From: Paratinospora sagittata
Taxonomy: Eukaryota; Streptophyta; Magnoliopsida; Ranunculales; Menispermaceae
Reading direction: 5' to 3'
NCBI GenBank assembly: GCA_035771175.1
Contig: CM069593.1
Span: forward strand, 14,378,408-14,442,407
DNA length: 64,000 nt
How positions within the stretch are numbered: position 1 is the first letter of the stretch; every line of letters starts with the position of its first letter. Below the pieces are notes generated by a model. The model saw nothing but the letters and a program-made list of their open reading frames with translations, did no database searches and was not told the DNA's origin. Both the position numbers and the translations under genes were made by a program. Below, in pieces: positions 22,017 through 32,800 of this stretch.

Positions 22017-23725
22017 ATGGATGCTCCTCCTCCGTCTCCTCCTCCTTCTCCTCCTCTCTTTCTGAAACGTAATCCTTCCTTGGATGAAGCCTTAGAAGCC
22101 ACTGATGAATTTCTCAATTCTATGCGCATGTATGTCTACTCTTATAGATGATTGACTAAGACAGTTCGTTCTGTTAATTCAGCAGTGAAGATTAGGTTTC
22201 TTTAATCCTTATTGTTTCTTTGCAATCTTTTTCGTTCTTGTTATTGTGGATCATACGTACGGAATTTTGTTATGGTGTCGTATTTAATTAGATCATGAAG
22301 TTCAACTCGTTTGATCTGGGTTTGAGGATTTTGCATTTTTTTCGTCGGTGTTTGATCTATCTTATTATGTTTGCATTGCTCAATAATCGACATAAACAGG
22401 TAGATGATTGACTAAGACGGTACGTTCTATTAATTCATCAGTAAAGATTAGGTTTCTTTAATCCTTTTACTTAAAAACTGTAACTATTCTTTTTTTCTTT
22501 GCTGTATATTTCTCTAATTTAAACTTCTGAATTTTTTTTTATGGTTTTGCTATAGATATTGTTAACAAAATTATGAGATTATTATCTTCTAGGCCTGACT
22601 TTCTTGAGGGACAATCGTCATTTTATCAGGGTGCTTCAGTACAGGACTAATAGTCCTTCTGGTGATTCTGTGATGACAAATGATGACGGATCTACAACTC
22701 TTCTCCGAATGAAAGATCAAATGAGACGTTCCCTTGTTTTCAAAGCTTTGTCTCTGGTTATTAAGGACCCCTCCTTTCGGGTTTGAACTTTTCCTTGTTC
22801 ATTTTTTTTTTTTTTTGTCTCTGGTGGTGGTCATCATTACTTATGGTTAGGTTAGTTCTGCACTCATTAATATGTAGTGGTGAGCTGATTTGCATAAGGC
22901 TATTGAATGAGATCAAGGTGAAGTCCATTTAGTTTATACCAGAAATATCTAAAAAAATATACCCATGTCTATGTAGCAATACAACGTCATGAAAGAGAAA
23001 AAAAAAAACATCCACCGCTTAATTACCATACACTCATCAGCTTGAATCATATTAGTCTTCAATGCTAACTGTAGTTTGAATCATATAAATTTTGTTTTTA
23101 AAAACTGTTTACCTAAAACCATTTGCTGAATCTGTTGATGTTTTGCTTTGGTGTGCAGACAACTGTGGCTAGGCAGCTCGCCGAAAGAAATTGGGAAGAA
23201 ATTCAGAACTATGATAGGCTTGCATTACTCCATCGACGTAAGCCACCATTTAGGTCTTGGTCATTACGTCTGTCTTCAAAATACACCAAATCCATATAAA
23301 CATCACATTTAATATACCGTTGAATCATATGTATAGGAGCCTAATTGAATATAATCTACTAGTGAATTGATGAAAATGTTTTTATCAATATCAACTAGAA
23401 ATGCCACTTAAAACATTTTCCTTTCAATTTAATACATTCTGAAGTTTTTGCTGCAGATGCAAGAGAAATTATCAGCTGGTCTGCTCAGAATGAAAGCCCA
23501 GCAAACAACTGGTCTGCTCCGAATGATGAGGAAACAGATTCATCTGGCATGAGTCGGGGAAGGAAACTCAGAATGTCGTTGGAGGTGCAGAGGCGCACTG
23601 ATCTGTTCATGTCCATCTTTATGGCTGCATGCCCGCAAAACAACCCCATTGAAGCTGCCGTACTGACACTAAAATTTGCAGTAACTGTCATGATTATACT
23701 GAAGCGAGTATATAGCTCTCGGTAG
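22017..23725 (+). CDS. Tandem family paralogue B, unknown function
   Basis: CDS join(22017..22129,22630..22780,23159..23237,23457..23725), 612 nt, 203 aa. Same exon order and phases as paralogue A, and the closest relative of A. The proline-rich N-terminus is nine residues shorter, exon 3 has one extra codon, and exon 4 loses part of the acidic NESP-rich region while retaining SSGMSRGRKLRMSLEVQRR and AVTVMIILKRVYSSR. No stop or frameshift occurs, and the basic stretch and C-terminal hydrophobic segment are nearly unchanged, which points to selection rather than decay. Its start lies 5.2 kb after that of A. Function unknown. Confidence 0.8.
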
Positions 23726-24902
23726 TTCTGGTTGTCCACATCAATTGAACAAACACTTTCCATAACTCGATGCACTGAAAGACGCGTAAAACAAAACAAT
23801 AAAAATCCGTATGTACCCAGGTGCTTTGGAAATTTCTTACTTGTTCTCTGCTAGCAGCTGATTTTGCATTAGTATGAAGGAAATATTCATCACAGTATGC
23901 TTGTGCTACATAATCGAACCTGTGTCATAGAGTCTATAAAATGCAGATCAGATTAAGAAAAGAAAAAGAAAAAAAGGTACCTGTCATGAATCTGCCACAC
24001 CATATACATGCTCATTTCCTGCTCTATTGAAAAGTTGGGTGGTGGTGCCTTGGTTATGCCCTCTTCCCAATCCGTAAAGTTAAGTTTCAAAAGTTAAACA
24101 ACTTTATGAGTTCGTTTTTAACATTCTTCCCGAAACTACTCCTTCCAACATTATTGTTATTACTTATATGTATAATATTGTTTAAGTAATGTTAAAGACT
24201 AATATGTTAATCTTGTAATATCACTTTTTTTTCCATGTTTCCCTTGCTTTATACAATTTTTTTTTTCCTTTTTAAGCCGGATTCTTACTTTAAATGGAAG
24301 AATACAACCTAACATTTCTATTTTATTAAAAAAAAAAAAAAACTATCTTTTCAATTAAAAAAAGTTATAATAGTAATAAAATCATACAACAATATTAAAA
24401 ACCACATCCAGTACATATGCGTACACTAACAATGAAGTGACTTTAACATTTTTCTTTTCCTTTTTCTTTTAAAAAAAAAAAAAAAAGATTTGGTAAACAA
24501 CGCTAAACATACTTGATTTTCTTACTTGAAAAATATATTAAGTGTTCTCATGTTACTTGATTTTTATTTTTATTTTCCATAGTTATTTAGAGGGAGAAAA
24601 AAACAAAAACTTGACATTTTGCTTAACTTGGCTGCCAATAAAAACAGTCCTCTGTTCTGAGCATCTTACGCTTCAAGAAAACCGAGGATAAAGATGGAGA
24701 TGTAAGCAGCATGAACACTCCTCTGTGCTTAAAATGCATTGTCATCAAATTATTGCATTGTATATCATACGTCATAAAAATTCAAATACACTAAGTTTTG
24801 AAATATATTTTAAGGAAAAAAACTATGTACGAGTAGCAAAAATAGAAAAAGAAAAAAACAGTATACAATATACATCTTGGAAGTTGATTAGATGAAAAGA
24901 AA
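23726..24902. other. Spacer between paralogues B and C
   Basis: 3' flank of B, sharing the block seen after A, then poly-A/T-rich DNA. No gene is seen. Confidence 0.5.
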
Positions 24903-24954
24903 CACGTGACCAACTGTCTTCGAATTTTCCCGCCAAGATGAACACTGTTATATA
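24903..24954 (+). promoter_or_regulatory. Core promoter of paralogue C (G-box plus TATA)
   Basis: CACGTG at 24903-24908 and TATATA at 24949-24954, within sequence still alignable with the A and B promoters (CTTCGAATTTTCCC between the two motifs). Confidence 0.6.
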
Positions 24955-25141
24955 CATCTAGCAGAGAGAGAGAGATCACGGTTCGTAAATCTGCGATTCC
25001 CATACTCTCACTTCTCCCTTTCAACACTCTCACTGTAAACAAATTCAAGAACTCCACGATTTCGATTTCTCATCCTGTGATCGGTTCAGAGACCTTCTGG
25101 GGAAATTACCGAATTTGTACGAGAACCTGCTCGAGACCGCC

Positions 25142-26635
25142 ATGGATCCTCCTCCTCTTCCTCCTCCTCCTCTTCCTGATCTTCCTCTCGACGATCGTCC
25201 TTCCTTCGACGAAGCCTTGGAAGCTTCTTATGACTTTCTGAATGCTATGAACACGTAATAACTTTTTGTTTCTTCACAATCTTATTATGTTTCAATTGCT
25301 CAATAATCGATCCACATAGGTAGGTGATGGGCTAGACAATTCGTTCTGTTAACTGAGCAGTAAAGATTACGTTTCTTAATCTTTATAGGTAGAAAATGCG
25401 ACAATTCTTGTTACCTCTACTGTAATTAATTTCTCTAATTTCAAATTTCTGAATCTTTTGTATGATTTTTCTATGTATTTGTTTATTGTTAATAAAGATT
25501 ATATATCACATTATGATGATCTTCTCTGCCTGACGTTTTCGAGGGATTTATCATTTTATCAGGGTGCGTCAGCGCACTGATAATGCTTCTGGTGATGCTC
25601 TTATTACAAATGTTGACGGATCTATTCTCCCTACAAGAGATGAAATGAGCCGTTCCCTTATTTTCCATGCTTTGTCTTTGAATCTTGAGGACCCCACCTT
25701 GCAGGTTTGAACTTTAATTTCCTTCATTTATTTATTTACGTATTTATTTTTAAGCATTGTACGTGGTAGTCATTAGTGAACTGATTTGCATAATTAAGGC
25801 CGTTCAAGGTGGAGTTGATCATGACATCATCAAATCTTGGAATAACTCTCATCTTTTTTTTTTTTTTTTGTTCCTCCAAGAAAATTATTTAATATTGTAT
25901 ATATATATCATTAGCTTTATAGGGTAAATCATTAATTGCTACCTGTTAACACGAACAAAGATATAGATCAAGGTACTAAAAATCTTATACAGTAAAAATC
26001 ATTGATGACTGCTGTTGAATGGTCTGGTGATGTTTTGGTTTGGTGTGCAGACAACTGTAGCCTCAGATATCTCTAGTACATTATTTTGGGATATGATGAT
26101 GGAACCCTCTAGACTTTCGGAACTCTACAGACGTAAGTAAGCCAATGTTAACGTGTTCTATGTTGGAAATACACTACATGCATCCAATTTAATTTGAGTA
26201 ATGTTACATTTATATTTTTAGTTGACAGGCTATGTAAACATCACATTAAATAATACGTGGTTATTGAATTGCCTCGTAGGGTAGGTGTATGATTCAATAT
26301 AGTCTAATAATAAATTAATTAAAGGAAAATGCATGTTTTTATTAATATCAATGTCACTTTATTTTATCAAAACCGCAGAGGCGAGAGAAATTATCCACTT
26401 GTCTGCTTCTGGAGTTAGGGGTGGAGAGGAATCATCTGGCATGAGTCGGGAAAGGAAATTCAGAATGTCGTTGGAAGTGCAGAAGCACAGTGATTGGCTT
26501 ATGTCCATGTTTATAAACGATGGAAGAACGGCCACTGCACGCCACCTGATAGGCAAGCGCGATGAAGCTGCCTCATTGACACTGACACTGGCAACGACTT
26601 TGATGATTATACTGAAACGAGTATATAGTTCTTAG
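25142..26635 (+). CDS. Tandem family paralogue C, unknown function
   Basis: CDS join(25142..25254,25563..25704,26051..26132,26379..26635), 594 nt, 197 aa. The most diverged intact copy. The N-terminus is again Pro-rich (MDPPPLPPPPLP), followed by PSFDEALEASYDFLNAM. Exon 2 is nine bases shorter than in A or B, exon 3 is 82 nt, and exon 4 keeps SSGMSRERKFRMSLEVQKH and ends TTLMIILKRVYSS. Intron positions and phases are the same as in A and B. Substitutions keep the frame open throughout, so it is probably functional. A LINE has inserted about 105 bases after its stop codon. Confidence 0.78.
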
Positions 26636-26739
26636 AAGTTTTCGCTGTCAAACCTCAATTGAATAAAACGCTGCAACTTGGAAACGGTATTTGCCGCATC
26701 ATATATATATATATATGCAAAGAATCTCTGTTGAAAAAC

Positions 26740-27855
26740 GGGGTGCTTTTCTTTTTTTTTGCAATGGGAAAGGCTTAATTAGATAGAGAAGGAGCTTCAA
26801 GAGATACAATATCCAGAATCCCTGGAGAAATAACATTCTTCCATACAAAACATGAATCTATTGAAAAAGCTAGTTGACTGAGGTGGTGAGCTGCAGAGTT
26901 ACTTTCCCTAAAAATGGCCTTTACATTCACATCTGGCATCAATTCCAACAAGAACTTAGAATCTTCAATTAATAAACTGAATTCATCATGGCCCTGAGAA
27001 TGAGATTTGATAGCAGAAATAACATTAAGGGCATCACCTTTCACATATGAAACCTGCTAACCATTATTAGCAGCAAATTTTAGGCTTTCCCTCAATGCCA
27101 TAGCTTCAGCAACTCGGACCGATAATGAACCCTGCCACTTCTTGGCCATTGCAGCCACAGGAAACCCTTTATCATCCCTAATAATAGCTCCAATCCCTAT
27201 CCAGTGCAGCCCAGATTTCACTCCTGCATCAAAGTTTAGTTTCAATTTGTGATTCTCTGGAGGATTCCATTTACTTTGATCTCTAGTAAGATGACTCCCT
27301 TCTGTTGTGTGCCTTTTCCGAAATTCATGAGCCAGGTATAAAGAGCATAATTTGGAGACAAGGAAAGGTTATTTCTATTACCTGAATGAATCCGGGAGTT
27401 CCATATACTCCAACACACAGATTACAAAGGGGGTTGGGGGGAGGGGACTTGAAGATTTCCTCGTAAATAAGTTATCAGAGGTTGGCAAAATGTTATTCAA
27501 AGCTTTCTAAAAGAACACTTTGAACTTAGGGGGGATATGAAGGTTCCATAAGATTTTTCAGCAATGGTTTGGATCGTTAGAAGAAGAAGGAACCCCCACC
27601 TTTAGAGACTGTCTTCCCAACCAATATCCACTCTTCACAGTGTATTCTCCATTGTTTGTGTAATGCCACATAAGTTCATCTTCCACCTCCCTGTCACTTA
27701 GAGGAATTTGAAGTATAGCTTTAGATCTTCTTCCCAAACCACTGCTCTTAGATCTTCAATTTTCCAATTCTTGTCTTGAGAAATAAAGGCCTTTGTCTTG
27801 AGAAATAAAGTCCTTTGCAGAGGGGTGATAGGTTTGAAGGTAAGGGGGTGCTTTT
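26740..27855 (-). mobile_element. 5'-truncated LINE with 11-bp target duplication
   Basis: The 11-bp sequence GGGGTGCTTTT occurs at 26740-26750 and 27845-27855 and flanks a 1.09-kb insertion. On the minus strand the insert ends with a tail of A and G (plus-strand 26751-26762). It encodes the C-terminal part of a LINE ORF2: a zf-RVT-type segment (DELMWHYTNNGEYTVKSGYW, about 27700-27610), a broken stretch around 27420-27540, then an RNase H-like domain (KLNFDAGVKSG, about 27240) with an in-frame TAG near 27058. A short duplication of CTTGTCTTGAGAAATAAAG lies at its 5' end (about 27770-27810). It is not functional. Confidence 0.88.
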
Positions 27856-28149
27856 ATAATATGAATGAATGCTATTTGTTCCATTTTGTTTTTTTTTTTG
27901 TTTTTTTTTTTGTTTTTTTGTTGTTGTTGATCAATAGTGTTACATTGATGAAAGTATATATAAATCATTCAAGATCAAATGAATTGAAGACAAAGGCAGT
28001 AGTGGGCCACAGAAATCTTTTGAGGCCTATTTAGTTAGGCCTGTTGGGCCCTTCCCCAGCCTATTAGGGCCTATAGTTATTTGTTTGCGTCCGTCCAACC
28101 CACCCAAACCTTCATTGAAGTCCACTGGGCCATTTCTATCATTTTTTCT

Positions 28150-29101
28150 ATGGATCATGCTATTTTCATCCACCTTTTTCTATCTCTTCACCTATCCCAT
28201 TTAAAAATTAAAAAGACAAAGAAAACCTCACGTGAAATTATAAAAAGAACAAGTATTAAATCTCTTAAACCTTCTCACCTCTCTCTTCACTCACCCACTC
28301 TCTACCTTAAACTCTTCAACCCTTCAACTTTTTAACTCATCTCAATCTCCAATCTTGTCATTTTCTTATATTTTTTTAATCAATAGCATACATTTTCACC
28401 ATTTTCACCTTTTTGAAGTATTTTTTTTACAAAAATATATCCAAAATCGAAAAGAAAAGGAGACGAAAATAGATTTCGAAACCCAAAAAAAATTGCTCCC
28501 GAATTTGGTGTGTCCGACCCTACGTGGATGGACAGAATAAAACTTTTCCGCCCTTAAAAAAAAACTTAAAAATACATTGTCTGACCTATCGTGGTCGGAC
28601 ATAAAGAGAAATGTCCGACCTTAGTAAGTCGGACGTTTACAATTCTGGTGCACGAAAGTCATTTCTGCCGCTTCATTCGACCATTTTCACCTTTTTTTTT
28701 TGCAAAAAAAAACATTCAAATCTAATAATGTAACATTGAAATCAATTTAAAATATGTAAAAATCATGATTTACTTATCTATTTGTAATCAAGATTGCACT
28801 TGAATCACTTTGAGTTCAAGGCTTCCAAAACTCAAAATAACAAGATTTCGTGATGTTGTTGTTTACAAATCTTTCTAACGGTGTTCTAACCCTTTGAATG
28901 ATTGAAAAACTTGAAGAAATGATGAAGAGAAGAGAAGAAATGAGAGAAAGGGAAAGGGTTTAGGGCCACGGAATGAGAAGGGTAAAATAAGAATTTAAGT
29001 GAGTGAAAAAAGAGGAGATGATTAATTTTTAATTTTTATGAGGATAAAACGAGTAAGTGGGTGGAGAGATAAGAAATGGTGGGTGAAAACAGCTTGACCA
29101 T
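28150..29101. mobile_element. Candidate non-autonomous DNA element with inverted ends
   Basis: Imperfect inverted repeats of about 43 bases at 28150-28192 and 29060-29101 (sharing TTTTCA(T/C)CCACC and TATCTCT(T/C)CACC) enclose about 870 bases without coding sequence. Exact ends and a target duplication were not found, so class is undetermined. Confidence 0.45.
28511..28635. repeat. Three matched 24-nt hairpins
   Basis: Three 24-base near-palindromes at 28511-28534, 28578-28601 and 28612-28635. Each has a 9-base stem of the TGTCCGACC type, a 6-base loop and the complementary arm (GGTCGGACA type, with one or two mismatches each). The stem holds CCGAC, the core of plant CRT/DRE sites. Loops differ while the stems are kept. 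Confidence 0.85.
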
Positions 29102-29119
29102 TTTTTTATTTGCAAAGAC

Positions 29120-29362
29120 ATTTTTAAGGGTATACATGGGTTGAGTTGGTTCGATTATGATAAAATATCAATCCAATTTAATTAAGTCAGGTTGAAAAAA
29201 ATTTAACCCAACCCAATAGACTTCCTTAATCCAATCCAAACCAACACATTAACTTTGGGTTACAAATATCCAAACTCAACCTAAAACAACTATATATATA
29301 AACCCAACTTATACCAACACTTCAGGTCGGTCAGGTTGATCCGGTTAACAGCAACCCTACTA
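29120..29362. mobile_element. Possible MITE relative
   Basis: Sequence such as TACATGGGTTGAGTTGG at the left and CAGGTTGATCCGGTTAACAG at the right resembles the MITE at 20578-20998 in composition and order. Terminal repeats are not clear. Confidence 0.35.
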
Positions 29363-29816
29363 TTTACATTTCTATCATGATGACGTTAACAACAACAATC
29401 CAAACATGAGCAATTACAAACGTCTATATCCAAACTTTGAACACAGCAGTTCCGCACCTTCACAGAATAATTCCAGCCGGTGCAGGACTCCCCGCGCAGC
29501 CAAACAAACGCCCGTCGCGTTTACTTCTACTAAGCGCTCCAGATCTTTCTTATTGTCTTCTTGCTCAAGAAACCCAACCGACAGAAACCCGCGAAATCGC
29601 GAACGTATCTCGCCTTATCATTTCTACTTCTTGTCTTCTTCTTCGATCTCAGGCGAGGAACTTAGCAAGTTCTAAATTTAGAAATTGTTTCATATTTGCA
29701 GAGTTCGTTAGATTACGGTCTGTAAATTTCAGTTTAGAGTAGAAATTGATTTCGCGTGTCTTTGCCTTAGACGTATCACTCTACATCAAAGGGAGAAAAA
29801 AGGAAACGGAAAAACA

Positions 29817-32800
29817 ATGGCGACTGAGAATACTGTGATGGCCGTTATCAGGGCATCTCGCCCATCTTTCCGAAACACGCACGACAAAGTCGCATTCGCC
29901 GTTCACGCAGCGTTCCTTGCTTACGGATACACTCTAATCGCCACTGGATCTCGAGCTTTTTCCGAGAATGCTCTGTCTTCATCCTCTTCTGGTAACCTTT
30001 TTTTTTATTTTTTATCTTTAATCAATTTCTATATTTCTTTCTTCGATTTCTTGTTGATTTAAGCTAAATCTGTTAATTAATTGAATTTTGATGGGGGCAG
30101 ATGAGGTGGGAATCGAAGGCTGGAACGAGGCCGACGATAACTACGGATTTGTTTACTCAAAGAAGGATAACGATTCGAACGTTAGAGTTTTAGTGAAATG
30201 CTTGGTCATGGGAGATCATCTTGTAATTGATGCGTTGTGTAGTAGGGATCAAGACAAGGAACCGTACAGTTTTGAGATCAAGTAGGGTTTTTATGGTTGT
30301 TCTGTTTATTCTTTTTTTTTGGGAATTTTCTGATGCTTTAAAATATCTTTGGGTTTTTTTTTTTTTTTTTTTTTTTTATCTTCTGTGATTTTGTGGGTTT
30401 TGCAGTGTTAATGACTATAATGGAGTAAATGAGAGTGCTAACTATGCGGAGCAATATAAAGATTTGGCGAAGCTTGTGGGTAGTTTGAATTCGTTTATTC
30501 TTAAGAAAATGGAGAGAGAACCAGCAACAGGGAGCACTTCTCACGCGACACCGTCGAGGTATATTGGGAATCTGTGGTGTTTTTACCTTTTTTTTTGCTT
30601 GGTTTGTTCCTTGGCAGACATCTTTTGTCGATTCTCTTGTGATCAAGATTCTGCAAGTGGTAGGATGACACTTTATTCAACCCAAAACTCAATTTATCTT
30701 GATTCTGCAACTCAACAAGCCTCTTTCCAACTATGTAAGAGGGGGGTGGTCACATGGATTTGTTTGCTCCAATCACTCCATTCTGTCAAATGTGAAAAAT
30801 CTAGGTCAATTGGAGAATGCCTCTTGATAATCTCAAGATAGTTGACTTTATAAAAACCTGTTGATAATCTCAAGATAGTTGACTTTATAAAAACTTGTTA
30901 AAGAATTGTTGTAAACGAAGGTTCTATAGAAGAAAAGCTGGATTTATAAGGGAGTGTAGCCAATATTAATGCATTCTCTTTTGGTGATGGTCCACCTCCT
31001 TACGTGGGATCCTCAGCAATCAAATATTCAACAAATAAGTTGTATGGGATGCGTGGGCAGGCTACATGGGATGAGTGGGCAGAATAGTCAACAAAAACAG
31101 CAACGTGGGCGGCCAAATGAAAAAGTCATTAGTGTCGGCGCCGAAATTGCTGAGAAGAAGAAAGGTTTATGTTAAAATATAATTTTTATATTTACGAAAT
31201 TGCCCCTAAATACTCCTATAAATAGAGTCTTACTTTGATCTTGAAAATCATTCTGAGAGATCTATTCCGAGAGATCTAAATTCTAGAGATCTAATCTGAG
31301 AGATCCAGAGAGCCTCAAAGAGAGTTTCTTTGAGAAGAAAAAGTGTGAGTCAATTTGTGAAGTTTTACCCACAAATTGAAGATACATAGTTATTGTATTT
31401 TGTGAGAGATCCACCTAAGGGTAAAGTTTGTAATCCTATTTTATTATAGTGGAAGTTTCATAAGCGACCTACGGGACCCGTGGTTTTTACCTCATTTTTA
31501 GAGGGTTTTTCACGCTAAAAATCTTTGGTGTTATTTTGTTCTATTTGAGTTTGGAAAATTATTCTGAGTTTGTGGAATTGATTTATTTACAACCATCTAT
31601 TTTCCCAACAAAGTGGTATCAGAGCCTGGGTCGTTTTCAGCGAAGGTACTGTTCACACATACAATACTATTTACGTATACGACACGGTTTTGTCTGCAGG
31701 TATTATTTGGAATAGTGAATAGTAGACTATTCACAAAATACTATTCATACGGTGCTATTCACAAGGGGCTCTATTCATTGAGTACTATTCATAAGGTGCT
31801 ATTCACAAGGGGCTCTATTCATTGAGTTTTATTCATTGCCAGAAAAGTGTCAAGCTCCGCGAAACCTGTTGACTGACGATTCAAATGGAGGAGAGCACAG
31901 ACAATGTGATCAAGTAGACTGCATTTAATTATGCAATTTGGAAGCCTAAGATGGAGGATCTTTTATATATTAAAGATCTGTGGAAGCCGATTGTAATGCC
32001 GAAAGAGAAAGCCGTGACTACAACTTCGACAAATGACAAGACACCAAAAACAACCAGCCTAGACGCTGACTGGGTCGTGCTGAACCGAAAATGTGCTGCT
32101 CAAATCAGACGATGGATCGACAAGAGCATTTTCCAAAATTTTGCTAATGAACATGATGCTTACGTTCTTTGGCAAAAGTTGGAGAAAATGTATGCGAGGA
32201 CAACCGCACAGAATAAAGCTAATCTGATGCGACGATTAGTCAATTTGAAGTATAAAGATGGAAGCAGCGTATCGGAACACATGAGCGAGTTCCAAGGCAT
32301 TGTAGATCAACTCAACTCTATGAAGATGACCGTAGATGACGAGCTACAAGCGTTGTTGATGCTGAGTTCTCTACCAAAAAGTTGGGACACTCTAGTTGTG
32401 TCAGTTAGTAACTCAGCTCCTGACGGCAAGCTTACCATGGATATGGTAAAAGACAGAATGTTGAACGAAGAGTCTCGACGAAAAGACGAAGGAAATACTT
32501 CTGAAACTGAAGCACTTGTCATGGAAAAACAAGGCAAGCAAGAATGGCACGGAAGAAGTAAAAGCAGAAATCCTCGTAACCAAAGTCAGCAAAGAGGACG
32601 CTCGAAGTCCAGATCGAGGCATGACAAGAAGTGTCATCACTGCGGCAAGCCCAGACACTTCATTCGAAAATGTCGAAAGTTAAAGGCGGAACGATCCAGA
32701 TATCAAGAAGCAGAAACCCGAACAAATGACACCGCAACTGTCACTGAAGAAGTTGTCATTGTTCGAGATGCTGATTATGTCAACTTTGCATGTTAAGACT

